Below are positions 44,403-55,184 of a DNA stretch of 64,000 nt, one piece after another. The notes beneath the pieces are model-generated. The model worked only from the letters and a program-made list of their open reading frames with translations. It ran no database searches and had not been told where the DNA came from. This DNA is from Candidatus Enterococcus huntleyi (GTDB lineage: Bacteria > Bacillota > Bacilli > Lactobacillales > Enterococcaceae), in contig NZ_MAEJ01000012.1 in the NCBI RefSeq assembly GCF_009933175.1, forward strand, positions 124,001 to 188,000. The letters run 5' to 3'. Both the position numbers and the translations under genes were made by a program. Each line of letters opens with the position of its first letter. Positions within the stretch are counted from its first letter, which is position 1.

Positions 44403-45139
44403 AGCAAGACAACATGATGGGCATCCCCGTTGATGCGTTAACTTATGAGGAAATACTGAATGACGTCTCTGTCTATTTAAAAAATAAAAAGAAGATGACT
44501 GCGATTAGCGTGAATCCGCAGATTGTGACAGAAGCGAAGAAATATCCTGAAATTGTTTCGTTTATCGAGCAAAGTACACATCGAATTCCCGATGGAATCG
44601 GTATTGTACTAGTCTCTAAATTGACCAAAGGACCAATCACTAGCCGCATTGCCGGAATCGAATTGATGACCAAATTTTTAGCTTATGCAAATGAATATAA
44701 GAAGCGAGTCTTTTTTTATGGGGCAAAGCCAGAAGTTATAGCAGACGCTGTCAAAAATATCCAGCATAAATACCCAAACCTGATTATTTCTGGTGCAATT
44801 GATGGCTATACAAATTTGACTGAGCAAGAGATTGTTAGCCAAATAAATCAAGAAAAGCCTGATTTTTTATTTGTTGGATTAGGATTTCCGCGACAAGAAC
44901 AATGGCTTTCAAGAAATGTGGAGCAGTTAGATGTTTCGATTTTTCAAGATGTGGGCGGAAGCTTCGATGTGTTCAGCGGACATGTCAAGCGTTCACCACA
45001 ATTTTTTATCGATTATCATTTAGAATGGTTATATCGCTCCTTAAGTAATCCAAAACGAATCGGGCGTATCTTCCAGTTACCAGTCTTTATGTGGCGAAGT
45101 TTACTATGGAAAATGAGAAAGCAAGAAGGGTCAGTATGA
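44399..45139 (+). CDS. tagA: WecG/TagA/CpsF family N-acetylmannosaminyltransferase
   Basis: 246 residues. Adds ManNAc to lipid-linked GlcNAc to build the teichoic-acid linkage unit. Typical regions: NMMGIPVDALTYEEIL, ISVNPQIVTEAKK, HRIPDGIGIVLVSKL (with the conserved Asp), FFYGAKPEVIADA, FLFVGLGFPRQEQWL and DVGGSFDVFSGHVKRSPQFF, ending with the WLYRSLSNPKRIGR membrane-association segment. Coupled by ATGA overlaps to both neighbours. With the tagO-type gene upstream this makes the linkage-unit pathway complete up to ManNAc. Confidence 0.93.
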   Translation: MKQDNMMGIPVDALTYEEILNDVSVYLKNKKKMTAISVNPQIVTEAKKYPEIVSFIEQSTHRIPDGIGIVLVSKLTKGPITSRIAGIELMTKFLAYANEYKKRVFFYGAKPEVIADAVKNIQHKYPNLIISGAIDGYTNLTEQEIVSQINQEKPDFLFVGLGFPRQEQWLSRNVEQLDVSIFQDVGGSFDVFSGHVKRSPQFFIDYHLEWLYRSLSNPKRIGRIFQLPVFMWRSLLWKMRKQEGSV

Positions 45140-46335
45140 ATCGATTAAAAAAATTTGCCAAAGAGTTAATTAGTCAAGGATACAGGATACTATTTAATCT
45201 GAATACGAAGCGCCAAATTGATGAGCAAGTAATTATATTCGAGTCTTTTAATGGAAAAGTTCCAGGGGATAATCCATTAGCTATTTACCAAAAACTATTA
45301 GATCAGCCTGCTGGAGATTTTAAAATTTTTTGGAGTATAAAGCCACAATTTGTTGAAGAGACACGCAGGCAATTTCCTGAAATTTCAATTGTAACCAGAT
45401 TTTCTTTACAGTGGTTGAAGCTGTTGCCTCGTGCTAAATTTTGGATTTTTAATTCAAGAATGCCTGTATGGTTAAAAAAGAATAAAAATACGACTTACAT
45501 TCAAACATGGCATGGGACGCCTCTGAAAAAATTAGCCTTAGATATTGAAGAAGTTCATATCCCTGGGAATGATACTAAGAAATATCAACAAGAATTCTCT
45601 GAGGAAGCAGCTCGCTGGGACTATCTTATCGCGCCAAACCAGTATTCAGAGGATATTTTTAAAAGAGCATTTCAATTTAAAAATGCATGTTTGGAAATTG
45701 GATATCCCAGGAACGATGTTTTATATACGGAAAACAATACTGAGTCGATTCTAAGATTGAAAGAGAAGATATTGGGTAGAACTTCGGGGAAAGTAATCTT
45801 GTATGCGCCAACTTGGCGGGATGATTATTTTGTCTCACAAGGTGTCTATAAGTTTCATATGCCATTTTCATTAAAAAATATCTTAGATCAGATGAATCCA
45901 AATGATGTCTTCATTATCAGACCTCATTACCTTGTGCGAGACTCGATTGATATCCAGGGTTACGAAGATCGTGTGAAAATTTTGGTGGACGAGGATATTA
46001 GTAATTTATACTTGATTAGTGATTTGTTGATTACTGATTATTCTTCAGTGATGTTCGATTATGCGAATCTAAAGCGCCCCATGCTATTCTATCCGTATGA
46101 CTTTGAACACTACAAGGATAATCTAAGAGGATTTTATTTCGAGTATAATGAAGTTCCAGGACCTATTGCACTGACAGAAGAAGAACTACTAGAATATTTG
46201 AAAGAATTTTATGTGGAGACTTATTATGAAGCGTTCTCGATTAAATATAAACAGTTTAGTGATAGATTCTGTGCATGGGAAAATGGCAAAGCTGCCGAAA
46301 GAATTGTGACTCTAATAAAAAGTGATAAAGTCTAA
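45136..46335 (+). CDS. CDP-glycerol glycerophosphotransferase family protein (TagF/TarF-like)
   Basis: 399 residues from the ATG at 45136 (ATGA overlap with tagA; AAGGG upstream). The Glyphos_transf domain fills most of the chain: TYIQTWHGTPLKKLALDIE, APNQYSEDIFKRAF, IGYPRNDVLY, VILYAPTWRDD, FIIRPHYLV and LLITDYSSVMFDYANLKRPMLFYPYDFEHY. The WHGTPLK and DYSSVMFDYA motifs are those of polymer-forming TagF/TarF enzymes that use CDP-glycerol or CDP-ribitol. It probably extends the chain. Confidence 0.9.
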   Translation: MNRLKKFAKELISQGYRILFNLNTKRQIDEQVIIFESFNGKVPGDNPLAIYQKLLDQPAGDFKIFWSIKPQFVEETRRQFPEISIVTRFSLQWLKLLPRAKFWIFNSRMPVWLKKNKNTTYIQTWHGTPLKKLALDIEEVHIPGNDTKKYQQEFSEEAARWDYLIAPNQYSEDIFKRAFQFKNACLEIGYPRNDVLYTENNTESILRLKEKILGRTSGKVILYAPTWRDDYFVSQGVYKFHMPFSLKNILDQMNPNDVFIIRPHYLVRDSIDIQGYEDRVKILVDEDISNLYLISDLLITDYSSVMFDYANLKRPMLFYPYDFEHYKDNLRGFYFEYNEVPGPIALTEEELLEYLKEFYVETYYEAFSIKYKQFSDRFCAWENGKAAERIVTLIKSDKV

Positions 46336-46349
46336 TCGGAGGTATCAAA

Positions 46350-49040
46350 TTGGAAAATAAAAGGAAGATTTTTTCAATCATTATGGCAGTCTATAATGTG
46401 GAGAATTATGTAAAAGAGGCTGTCGAAAGCCTGATGAGTCAAAAGTTTTCGAAGATGAATCAGGTTGAAGTTATTCTGGTAAATGATGGGAGTACTGATC
46501 ACTCAAAAGAGATTTGCCTGGAATTAAAAAAATTATATCCGGATAATGTTGTTTTTATTGATAGTAAAAATTATGGTGTCGCAGGAGCTAGAAACAAAGG
46601 ATTAAAAGTAGCAACAGGTAAGTATATAAACTTTTTAGATCCAGATGATGGTCTATCAGAATCCACTTTGTCAGATGTTTACAAATTTTTTGAACAACAC
46701 TACACAAAAGTTGACGTTGTGTCAATTCCGATGATGATGTTTGGTGATTCGAGAGGGCCTCACCCGCTTAACTATAAATTTGTTGAGGATGGTTTGATTG
46801 ATTTAGAAGAGCATTTTGACTATATTCAAATGTCATCGCCAAGTTCTTTCTTTAAGAGCACAGCTATTCAAGAAGAGCGCTTCGATGAAACGATGAAATA
46901 CGCTGAAGACGCAAAATTTATAATGAATATTATTGGAAAAAAAGACTGTTATGGTGTGGTTACAACTTGTCATTATAAATATCGACGCCGAAAGACTTCC
47001 GCTACCCAAACAGGCCCTATGGATAAGAATTGGTATACAGACTATTTTAAAAAATTTAGTTTGGCGGTCATTGAAAAACATTTAAAGATGCATGGGGAAG
47101 AAAAAACTATTCCTAAATATGTACAGTATACTGTTCTCTATGACTTAAGGTGGCGCATCCAGATACGTAATAATGTTGCCAAATTGACGGAGGATGAATT
47201 AATTGAACTTTTTGCTATAATAAAAGAGATATTATTTTATATCGAAGATCGAACAATTTTATCGTTGAGGAAATTATCTTTCCAATATAAACGATTCTTG
47301 CTTAGTTTAAAAGAAAATAGCGAAAATAATTTCTTTCATGAATATGAAGAAAATAATGATTACAAAATGGTTATTGGTGAAAATGAGTTAGGGGAACCCA
47401 ATATTTTTTGCTTATCTGAGCAAAAAATCTCTGTTGACTTAATTCAAATTACCAAATCAAAAATAAAGATTGAAGGAAATATCGGGACGCCATTTGACTT
47501 AAAAAAAGCTGAAATATCAGTTGTTTTTCAGGGGAAAGTCTATCCAACAGTAGCTGTAGATAGATATGTTCAAAATCTATATTTTGTTGATACATTGATT
47601 AAAGAATATAACGGTTTTAGAGTTGAATTACCTTATGAAATTGAAGGAGTTAAATATGGTAGTATTAGTTTTATAATTAAGTATAAAGGAAAAAAATTTG
47701 TCCCTAAGATTTCTTACGGAAACTTTTCATATCTTAAAGATAGCGAGGCGAAAATTTATGAGAGGCATGGAATCATGTTGTTTATAGATGATGATCGTTC
47801 AACAATTAAAGTGGATGTAACCTCGAAAAAGCTGCTTAAGCAGTATAGAAACAGTTATATTTACCGATTACTACACCGTGAAAATAAGAAATTTATATTA
47901 AAAGTCATACTCTATAGATTAATGGCTACGTTTATTAGAAACAAAAAGAAAAAAGAAAAATGGATTTTTATTGAACGAATACAGGAAGCTGGAGACAACG
48001 CCCAGGCACTTTTTGAGTATTGTTCAAATAAGGCGGATGACATCGATAAAGTTTTCATCATCAATTCATTTTCTAAAGATTTTGAACAATTAAAGCAATA
48101 TGGAAAAGTTATTAAATATGGATCAATCGCGCATATTTTACAATATTTAACTGCTGACAAAGTGATCTCATCTCATGCCGATGAATATGTATACAATCCT
48201 TTCGGACGAAACCGAAAGTTCTATAATGATTTGATGGATCAAGATTACGTATTTTTACAGCACGGGGTAACAAAAAATGATATGTCGGACTGGCTGAATA
48301 AATATAAAAAAAATATCCGAATGTTATTAACTACTTCTGATTACGAGTATCAATCATTTATAGATGAACCTTATAATTATACAGAAGAAGAGATTTTCAA
48401 TTTAGGTTTCCCTAGGTTTGATAAATTGGTTAGTAAAACTGAGAAGTTAATATTGTTTATGCCAACTTGGCGGAACCCACTAGTAAATAAAATTAATCGT
48501 CAAACAGGCGAAAGAGAATATAATAGTTCGTTTAAAGATTCAGAGTATTGTCAAAAATTAGTAGAATTTTTAAACAGTCCCAAATTGATTGATTTACTTA
48601 AGAGAACTGGGTACAAAATGAAGTTTGTTCCCCATCCAAATATTAGACAACAATTAATCGATATTCCTGTGTCAAGTGACTTAATCGAAACTATTGATCA
48701 TGATGTATCTTATTCAGAATTATTTTCGGTAGGAGCAATTTTGATTACAGATTACTCATCCATTGCTTTTGATTTTGCCTTGTTGAATAAGCATATTATC
48801 TATTATCAATTTGATGAAAATCATTTAAAAGATGGGTATTTCGAGTATGAGACTATGGGGTTTGGACCAGTAATTCATGAATTAAATGGGATAGAAAATT
48901 ATGTCTCGAGTCTGTTTGTAGAAAATCAATTAATTAATAATCCTAGTCAATATTTTGAACGAACAACTAATTTTTACAAATATACGGATCATGAGAATTC
49001 TAAACGAGTATATGAGGCGATTCTTGATTTAGATAGTTAA
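46350..49040 (+). CDS. Fusion of a GT2 glycosyltransferase and a CDP-glycerol transferase-type domain
   Basis: 896 residues from a TTG start; CGGAGG ends 7 bases before it and no ATG fits. Residues 1-230: a GT-A family 2 domain (FSIIMAVYNVENYVKEAVESL, NDGSTDHSKE, NFLDPDDGLS with the DxD-like motif). About 340-480: a beta-rich linker domain. About 545-896: a Glyphos_transf domain (FLQHGVTKNDMSDWL, LGFPRFDKLV, LFMPTWRNP, KFVPHPN, LITDYSSIAFDFALLNKHIIYY). One protein may thus add both a sugar and a polyol-phosphate to a repeating unit. Coding is more AT-rich than map or tagO. Confidence 0.9.
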   Translation: MENKRKIFSIIMAVYNVENYVKEAVESLMSQKFSKMNQVEVILVNDGSTDHSKEICLELKKLYPDNVVFIDSKNYGVAGARNKGLKVATGKYINFLDPDDGLSESTLSDVYKFFEQHYTKVDVVSIPMMMFGDSRGPHPLNYKFVEDGLIDLEEHFDYIQMSSPSSFFKSTAIQEERFDETMKYAEDAKFIMNIIGKKDCYGVVTTCHYKYRRRKTSATQTGPMDKNWYTDYFKKFSLAVIEKHLKMHGEEKTIPKYVQYTVLYDLRWRIQIRNNVAKLTEDELIELFAIIKEILFYIEDRTILSLRKLSFQYKRFLLSLKENSENNFFHEYEENNDYKMVIGENELGEPNIFCLSEQKISVDLIQITKSKIKIEGNIGTPFDLKKAEISVVFQGKVYPTVAVDRYVQNLYFVDTLIKEYNGFRVELPYEIEGVKYGSISFIIKYKGKKFVPKISYGNFSYLKDSEAKIYERHGIMLFIDDDRSTIKVDVTSKKLLKQYRNSYIYRLLHRENKKFILKVILYRLMATFIRNKKKKEKWIFIERIQEAGDNAQALFEYCSNKADDIDKVFIINSFSKDFEQLKQYGKVIKYGSIAHILQYLTADKVISSHADEYVYNPFGRNRKFYNDLMDQDYVFLQHGVTKNDMSDWLNKYKKNIRMLLTTSDYEYQSFIDEPYNYTEEEIFNLGFPRFDKLVSKTEKLILFMPTWRNPLVNKINRQTGEREYNSSFKDSEYCQKLVEFLNSPKLIDLLKRTGYKMKFVPHPNIRQQLIDIPVSSDLIETIDHDVSYSELFSVGAILITDYSSIAFDFALLNKHIIYYQFDENHLKDGYFEYETMGFGPVIHELNGIENYVSSLFVENQLINNPSQYFERTTNFYKYTDHENSKRVYEAILDLDS

Positions 49041-49050
49041 GGAGACGATG

Positions 49051-50364
49051 ATGTTAATTTCGGTAATCATACCAGTATATAATGCTGAAAAAACTTTGAG
49101 AAAAACATTAGAAAGTATTTTTAGACAGTCAGGAAAATTCGAAGTAGTCCTAGTAAATGATGGGAGTTCAGATGGTTCTGAGAGGCTCTGTATGGAATAC
49201 TTAAATAAATACCCTGAAATAATCCGCTATAAGAAGACAAGAAATGCTGGAGCATCAAGTGCCAGAAATGCTGGGTTTTCAATGGTATCAAGTGAGAGTT
49301 CAATTATTACGTTTATTGATTCAGATGACGAGATAAGTGATAACTGCTTTCAAGAAGTCATTGCTTTTTTTGGCAAGCACAGAGAGATTTCCATGGCAGT
49401 TACTAAATTAATATATAAAACAGGTTCTTTAAAACGTGAGCATAATTTAAATTATCGTTTTACTGATAAACAGGAAGTCATCGATATTTTAAATCAGCCT
49501 GAAATGATTCATTTTCATATGGGGGGAGCTTTTTTCAGGAAACAACAACTGGATAAACAAAACTTGAGTTTTAAAAAAAATCTTCAATCATGGGAAGATG
49601 CTTATTTTATAAATGAATTATTACTAGATATTCGTTACTATGGTGTTGTTTCTAAAGCTGCCTATTATTATAATGTTATTGAGGGCTCTTTAACGAACCG
49701 TTCATGGCAAGAAAGCTATCGTTATGGCTTGCTTATAGAATATGGTTATCTTGCTCTGTGTGAACTGTCTAAAAAGATGTATGGAAAGGTAATTCCGTAT
49801 ATTCAGTATTTGGTAATCAACCACTACAGTTTATTTTTAACCAAGAATGCTTTGTGCGGTTTGGATAAATTATCAGAAGAAGAAAGAATTTATTTTTATG
49901 ATAAATCAAATGAATTGTTCTCAGAAGTAGATGATAGTGCAATTACGACCCAACGGTTACCTGAGTTACGAGTAAATTATATGACGGCAATTAAAAAGTA
50001 TAAAGTACCTTTTAAAACAAATTCCGGTTTGGAGAATAGCAAGGGGAATAAAGTAATAATTAAAGCCATTACTATTTCTGGATTGCAAATCAGACTTCAA
50101 TTTGAACTATCCAATGATACGGGCTATTTGTATGAAGATACTGATATACAGGCGGCATCAAAATTGAATGGAAAACTAAAAATCATAGAGACAGTGGTTG
50201 TCAGAAACTTTTTTATCCAAGATGATAGGAGGATAAAGTTTGCTCAGTATAGTCTCACAACACCAGTGATTTTCCCGTTTTTTAAAATAAAAATCAGTGA
50301 AAAAAATCACAGTCACACTGAAAATATTCATTTATTGAAACGTATAGTTAAGCATCTACGCTGA
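49051..50364 (+). CDS. GT2 family glycosyltransferase with C-terminal extension
   Basis: 437 residues from the second of two adjacent ATGs, which is 6 bases from AAGGAG. The first 220 residues are a GT-A family 2 domain: LISVIIPVYNAEKTLRKTLESIF, VLVNDGSSDGSERL, AGASSARNAGF, TFIDSDDEIS (DxD motif), LQSWEDAYFINELLL. The last 200 residues have no recognised fold, with a beta-rich part resembling the linker domain of the preceding fusion protein. It probably decorates the polymer with a sugar. Last gene of the locus; no clear terminator follows. Confidence 0.88.
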   Translation: MLISVIIPVYNAEKTLRKTLESIFRQSGKFEVVLVNDGSSDGSERLCMEYLNKYPEIIRYKKTRNAGASSARNAGFSMVSSESSIITFIDSDDEISDNCFQEVIAFFGKHREISMAVTKLIYKTGSLKREHNLNYRFTDKQEVIDILNQPEMIHFHMGGAFFRKQQLDKQNLSFKKNLQSWEDAYFINELLLDIRYYGVVSKAAYYYNVIEGSLTNRSWQESYRYGLLIEYGYLALCELSKKMYGKVIPYIQYLVINHYSLFLTKNALCGLDKLSEEERIYFYDKSNELFSEVDDSAITTQRLPELRVNYMTAIKKYKVPFKTNSGLENSKGNKVIIKAITISGLQIRLQFELSNDTGYLYEDTDIQAASKLNGKLKIIETVVVRNFFIQDDRRIKFAQYSLTTPVIFPFFKIKISEKNHSHTENIHLLKRIVKHLR

Positions 50365-50520
50365 CTTGATTATCAAAATCGGAACTAAAAGTTTTTGTTT
50401 TATAACTAAATAAGAGAGGTGCTAAAGTATTACAAGCTATTTTATGATTCTTGTTCCCCTTTATTCGAGTTTCATGTATAATAGTTAAAGTTATAAACAT
50501 GAAGGTAAGGAGGAGTTGTT

Positions 50521-51912
50521 TTGACTGATGAGCGAAAACAACATCCAGAAGAAGAATCATTTAAAGATAAAATTTTAAATTCTCTGCATGGCGCATATGA
50601 GCAATCACCTGAGGAGCCAGATGACTACGAAGAGAACGATTTTTCTAGATTTTCTACTGAAATAAATACACAAGATAATGGCGAACAGCCAATTGAAGAG
50701 CAGGACTCCGTTGGTTCACGGAGCCAACGGAATAATCTGAGAGCTCCGGAAGAGGATGCGTTTGTTCCATATGATCGTAAAGAAGAGGATATTTATCCCG
50801 TGGATACTAAAGTACGCCGACGCCAACAAAGAAAAAAAGAAGACAAGATTGTTAATAAGATTGTCTTGATCATTGTACTGGTTTTATTATTTGTAGGAGG
50901 CATCTTAGGATTTTCTGCCTACCGGTACGTTTCTAGCAGTTTGAAGCCGTTAAATGCGAAGAATGAACAATTAGTACAAGTTGAGATTCCAAGTGGCTCT
51001 TCAAACAAAGAGATTGGCGATGTTTTAGAAAAAAGTAAGATAATTAAGAGTGGCTTAGTGTTTAACTATTACACTAAATTTAAAAACTACACGGGATTTC
51101 AAGCAGGCTTTTATCAAATGGCACCGAATATGACGCTGGATGAGATTGGTAAGTTACTGGAGGAAGGTGGCTCACCAACGCCTGTTGATGTAGCGGATAA
51201 ACGTTTAACCATTCCTGAAGGATATGATGTTGAGCAGGTCGCTAAGAAAGTTGCGAAGGTAACCGAATATAGTGAAAAAGAGTTTCTAGCATTAATGGAA
51301 GACGAAGCATTTTTTACTAAATTGAAAGAGCAGTACCCACAATTACTTGAGGGGGCAGCAAAAGCTGAGGGCGTTCGTTATCGACTAGAGGGTTATTTGT
51401 ATCCAGCAACCTACGATTATTACAATAGCAACACACTTGAGGATATCGTCACTCAAATGGTTGATAAGAGTAACACAGTTCTCACTCCGTATTTGGAGCA
51501 AATTCAACAAAAGAATATGACTTTACATGAGGTCTTAACAATTGCCTCATTGGTTGAAAAAGAAGGCGTTAAAGAGGGCGATAGAAAGAATATTGCGCAG
51601 GTATTTGCTAATCGAGTAGCTGTTGATATGCCTTTACAATCGGATATTTCGATTCTTTATGCTTTAGGTGAACACAAGGAATTAGTGACTTATGAAGATA
51701 CAGCTGTAGATTCACCGTACAATCTATATTTAAATACAGGATATGGTCCAGGACCGTTTGATAATCCTAGTGAAGAAGCGATTCAAGCTGTTTTAAATCC
51801 GACGGAAAATGATTATTACTATTTTGTAGCGGATATTGATACCGGTAAAGTTTATTTTGCAAAAACGTACGAAGAACACATGGAATATGTAGAAGAGTAC
51901 GTCAATAAATAA
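50521..51912 (+). CDS. mltG: Endolytic murein transglycosylase MltG
   Basis: 463 residues from a TTG at 50521, which AAGGAGG precedes by 7 bases. A long acidic cytoplasmic part (1-115), one membrane helix (about 118-140, [20 protein letters not shown]), a LysM-like domain ([21 protein letters not shown]) and the YceG catalytic domain ([40 protein letters not shown] with catalytic Glu, [42 protein letters not shown]). It cuts nascent glycan strands and so sets their length. Enterococcal and streptococcal MltG carry the same long N terminus. greA follows at 117 bases. Confidence 0.96.
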   Translation: MTDERKQHPEEESFKDKILNSLHGAYEQSPEEPDDYEENDFSRFSTEINTQDNGEQPIEEQDSVGSRSQRNNLRAPEEDAFVPYDRKEEDIYPVDTKVRRRQQRKKEDKIVNKIVLIIVLVLLFVGGILGFSAYRYVSSSLKPLNAKNEQLVQVEIPSGSSNKEIGDVLEKSKIIKSGLVFNYYTKFKNYTGFQAGFYQMAPNMTLDEIGKLLEEGGSPTPVDVADKRLTIPEGYDVEQVAKKVAKVTEYSEKEFLALMEDEAFFTKLKEQYPQLLEGAAKAEGVRYRLEGYLYPATYDYYNSNTLEDIVTQMVDKSNTVLTPYLEQIQQKNMTLHEVLTIASLVEKEGVKEGDRKNIAQVFANRVAVDMPLQSDISILYALGEHKELVTYEDTAVDSPYNLYLNTGYGPGPFDNPSEEAIQAVLNPTENDYYYFVADIDTGKVYFAKTYEEHMEYVEEYVNK

Positions 51913-52028
51913 AAGAAAATAAAATAAAGCATTTACATTTTGACGAAAGCATGGTAATCTTTTTTGGACAATTCCGTAAAAGATTACCTTTTGCGATTAT
52001 TTTGAGACATATAAAAGGAGAAAATAAC

Positions 52029-52508
52029 ATGGTAGAAAAAGTATTTCCGATGACACTTGAAGGAAAAGAGAAATTAGAACAAGAATTAGAAGAATTAAAA
52101 ACAGTCAAACGTGGCGAAATTATTGAGCGGATCAAAGTTGCTCGTAGTTTTGGAGACCTTTCCGAAAACTCAGAGTATGAGTCTGCAAAAGATGAACAAG
52201 CCTTTGTTGAAGGCCGTATCACTACTTTAGAAAATATGATTCGTTTTGCACAAATTATTAGTAATAATGGTGTCGCATCTGATGAAGTATCTATCGGTAA
52301 GACCGTTACATTCGTTGAATTACCTGATGATGAAGAAGAAAAATACACGATTGTAGGTAGTGCAGAAGCAGATCCGTTTTCTGGTAAAATCTCGAATGAT
52401 TCACCAATTGCCCAAGCCTTGATTGGTAAAAAAGTTGGGGATGAAGTCACAATTGCTACTCCTGGTGGTGACATGCAGGTTAGAATTACAAAAGTTGAAC
52501 AAGATTAA
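52029..52508 (+). CDS. greA: Transcription elongation factor GreA
   Basis: 159 residues from the ATG at 52029, preceded by AAAAGGAG. The coiled-coil domain ([43 protein letters not shown], with the acidic DLSENSEYE tip) stimulates transcript cleavage by stalled RNA polymerase. The C-terminal globular domain ends [22 protein letters not shown]. The gene may share the mltG transcript and has its own terminator. Confidence 0.98.
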   Translation: MVEKVFPMTLEGKEKLEQELEELKTVKRGEIIERIKVARSFGDLSENSEYESAKDEQAFVEGRITTLENMIRFAQIISNNGVASDEVSIGKTVTFVELPDDEEEKYTIVGSAEADPFSGKISNDSPIAQALIGKKVGDEVTIATPGGDMQVRITKVEQD

Positions 52509-52557
52509 TCTCTTGCTTTAAAAAATGAATCTACTTCTTTGTAAGATAGATAAATAG

Positions 52558-52594
52558 ATGGAGGGTAGGACATTTGTTCTATTCTCCATTTTCT
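52558..52594 (+). terminator. Terminator after greA
   Basis: ATGGAGGGTAGGACA (52558-52572) pairs with TGTTCTATTCTCCAT (52575-52589) and is followed by TTTC. Confidence 0.7.
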
Positions 52595-52740
52595 TAGGTT
52601 TAATGGGAGAAAAAATATTTTTTTTAATGAGAGATTTTTTTAGTGAATGATTATTCGGCCTTAAGACCTATAGTAATTTCATGCAGTAACCGTTAATATA
52701 AAGTGTACAATTAAATTTGATTATGCGAGGAGGAAGAACT

Positions 52741-53475
52741 ATGAATAACCCATGGCGCTTATTTTTAGTAGGTGAAGCTTTATTATTCCTACTAGCATTG
52801 TGGCAAATTATGAGCAATCCGCCACTGCTTCTTCTACTCTTTTTTGGTATTTTTAATATAGTTTTAGTCGTATTGAAAAAGAAAAAAAGAACCCACTTCA
52901 ATAATTTTCAGTTAGTTTTTGGAGGAGTCATTGTTTTTATCAGCTTACTTAGTAGTTCAGCTATGTGGATGATGCTTGTTTTAGCAATTGTTTTTATCGG
53001 CTTAAAAGGGGTTGAACTTTCAGGAATTGATTTGACCAAAAATACTTTTTGGCGGAAAAAACAGATGATTATGGTAGTCACAAAGGAAAATCAACCTCAC
53101 AGTGGGGAACGGAAAAAGCATCATTGGTTTGGCAATGAGCGAATCGGTAACCAAGCGTATGAATGGGAAGATATTAATTTGGATTTAGTCTCAGGCGATA
53201 CGATTGTCGATCTGGGAAATACCTTGCTACCTAAAAAAGATAGTGTCATTATTATTCGCAAAGGAATTGGTCGGACGAGAATATTGGTTCCTTTAGGAAT
53301 AGCTGTTTCTTTAGATCACTCGGCACTTTTAGGAAATGTATTATTTGAAGGTGAAGAACAGATGCTAAAAAATGAACAAGTCAAGATGTATAGTAATGAC
53401 TATGATGAGAATCCTCGTCGTCTGAAAATCATTACGAATACCTTGCTAGGAGACGTTGAGGTGATACGCATATGA
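52741..53475 (+). CDS. liaF: LiaF, inhibitor of the LiaSR envelope-stress system
   Basis: 244 residues from the ATG at 52741, preceded by GAGGAGGA. Four N-terminal membrane helices (about 5-100), then a cytoplasmic or membrane-associated domain of the LiaF C-terminal type (GNTLLPKKDSVIIIRKGIGRTRILVPLGIAVSLDHSALLGNVLFEGEE). LiaF holds LiaS in its off state; in enterococci, changes in LiaFSR are linked to daptomycin response. It overlaps liaS by four bases. Confidence 0.95.
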   Translation: MNNPWRLFLVGEALLFLLALWQIMSNPPLLLLLFFGIFNIVLVVLKKKKRTHFNNFQLVFGGVIVFISLLSSSAMWMMLVLAIVFIGLKGVELSGIDLTKNTFWRKKQMIMVVTKENQPHSGERKKHHWFGNERIGNQAYEWEDINLDLVSGDTIVDLGNTLLPKKDSVIIIRKGIGRTRILVPLGIAVSLDHSALLGNVLFEGEEQMLKNEQVKMYSNDYDENPRRLKIITNTLLGDVEVIRI

Positions 53476-54551
53476 TGGGAAAAGTTTCTCGCCCGATGCT
53501 TGTCGCCTACTCTTTTCTAAGCACTTTTTTAGTAATTATCTTTACCCTATTTACGTATTTTTTTGGGAGTAACACAAAAAATTGGTGGGCTAAACTTTTT
53601 GAAATACGAATTTTCCATGTACCTATTCTTTTTCATATTTTTGTCCTTTCATTGGGGCTAAGTTTTATCACATTTTTACTTATTACAGTGATTCAAAAAG
53701 CTCAGTATGGAAAAATCGAAGAAAAACTTCGTTTGTTAGCGAATAATGATTATGAAAGTAAAAAATTGGAGCAACCAGTTCCTTACCCTAGTAATGATTT
53801 ATATATTCAAGAAGTTGACAAAGATATTTTGAAAATAAAAGATAAGATGATGGAAATGTCTAAGGAATTGCAATTGTTAAATAGTCGTCCGCAAATTATG
53901 GATGGTGAAACAAAAGAAGAAATTCTGCAATTAGAACGACATCGATTAGCACGTGAGCTTCATGATTCTGTGTCTCAGCAATTATTTGCGGCTATGATGT
54001 TGATGTCTGCTCTTAATGAACAAGCCCAAAAATTGGATGCGTTAGAAGCCTATCGAAAACAATTGGCGATGGTAGCTGATATTATCAATGCTTCTCAATC
54101 AGAGATGCGGGCTCTCTTATTACATTTACGTCCGATTAGTTTAGAAGGAAAAAGCTTGAAACAAGGGATTGAACAACTTCTTGTCGAATTGAAGAGCAAA
54201 ATTCAGATTAAGCTCAAATGGGACGTAGAAGATGTAACCTTAAATAGTTCAATGGAGGATCATTTATTCCGAGTGGTTCAAGAATTGCTGTCCAATACGT
54301 TGCGTCATGCGAAAGCGGATGAATTAGAAGTCTATCTCCATCAAGTCGATCAGAGTGTTTTATTACGCGCTGTTGATGATGGTGTCGGCTTTGATATGAA
54401 TCAAAGTAAGACAGGTAGCTATGGCTTAACAAATATTCGAGAGCGTGTGACAGGGATGGGTGGTACGGTCAAGATTATTAGCTTTGTCGGAAAAGGAACC
54501 AGTGTTGAAATAAAGATTCCCCTGTTTAAGGAGGTAGAAAAAAATGATTAA
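53472..54551 (+). CDS. liaS: LiaS sensor histidine kinase
   Basis: 359 residues. Two membrane helices (about 8-30 and 45-70), a HAMP-like region, the HisKA_3 dimerisation helix with [19 protein letters not shown] (phospho-acceptor His), and a NarL-type ATPase domain ([44 protein letters not shown]). It responds to damage of the lipid II cycle or the membrane. It overlaps liaF by 4 and liaR by 8 bases, so translation is coupled. Confidence 0.96.
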   Translation: MMGKVSRPMLVAYSFLSTFLVIIFTLFTYFFGSNTKNWWAKLFEIRIFHVPILFHIFVLSLGLSFITFLLITVIQKAQYGKIEEKLRLLANNDYESKKLEQPVPYPSNDLYIQEVDKDILKIKDKMMEMSKELQLLNSRPQIMDGETKEEILQLERHRLARELHDSVSQQLFAAMMLMSALNEQAQKLDALEAYRKQLAMVADIINASQSEMRALLLHLRPISLEGKSLKQGIEQLLVELKSKIQIKLKWDVEDVTLNSSMEDHLFRVVQELLSNTLRHAKADELEVYLHQVDQSVLLRAVDDGVGFDMNQSKTGSYGLTNIRERVTGMGGTVKIISFVGKGTSVEIKIPLFKEVEKND

Positions 54552-55176
54552 AGTATTGTTAGTGGATGACCATGAGATGGTTCGTTTAGGTGTTTCTTCC
54601 TATCTTTCGATTCAAGATGATATTGAAGTGGTAGGCGAAGCTGAAAATGGGCGCATAGGGTATGAAAAAGCATTGGATTTACGTCCAGATGTTATTTTAA
54701 TGGATTTAGTGATGGACGAAATGGATGGAATTGAATCAACGAAAGCTATTCTTACCGATTGGCCTGAAGCAAAAATTATTATTGTGACGAGTTTTATTGA
54801 TGATGAAAAGGTCTATCCAGCGATTGAGGCTGGGGCAGCAGGCTATATGTTGAAAACATCGACAGCTCATGAAATTGCCGATGCGATTCGGGCAACGCAA
54901 CGTGGAGAACGCGTGCTAGAACCTGAAGTAACTACCAAGATGATGGAAAAAATGAGCCGTCGGAATGAACCTATTCTTCACGATGAATTAACCAATCGTG
55001 AAAATGAAATTTTGATGCTAATTTCGCAAGGAAAGAGCAATCAAGAAATTGCGGATGAACTGTTTATTACATTGAAAACTGTGAAAACGCATGTCTCAAA
55101 TATCCTTTCAAAACTTGAGGTAGAGGACCGAACGCAAGCAGCAATCTATGCTTTTAAACATGGATTAGTGAAATAA
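54544..55176 (+). CDS. liaR: LiaR response regulator
   Basis: 210 residues. Receiver domain with the acidic pair VDDHEMV, phospho-acceptor Asp in [14 protein letters not shown], Thr/Ser in [13 protein letters not shown] and Lys in [11 protein letters not shown]-terminal LuxR/NarL helix-turn-helix [43 protein letters not shown]. It activates envelope-stress genes. No copy of its usual enterococcal target operon (liaXYZ) lies in this window. A terminator follows. Confidence 0.97.
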   Translation: MIKVLLVDDHEMVRLGVSSYLSIQDDIEVVGEAENGRIGYEKALDLRPDVILMDLVMDEMDGIESTKAILTDWPEAKIIIVTSFIDDEKVYPAIEAGAAGYMLKTSTAHEIADAIRATQRGERVLEPEVTTKMMEKMSRRNEPILHDELTNRENEILMLISQGKSNQEIADELFITLKTVKTHVSNILSKLEVEDRTQAAIYAFKHGLVK

Positions 55177-55184
55177 GAAGAAAT

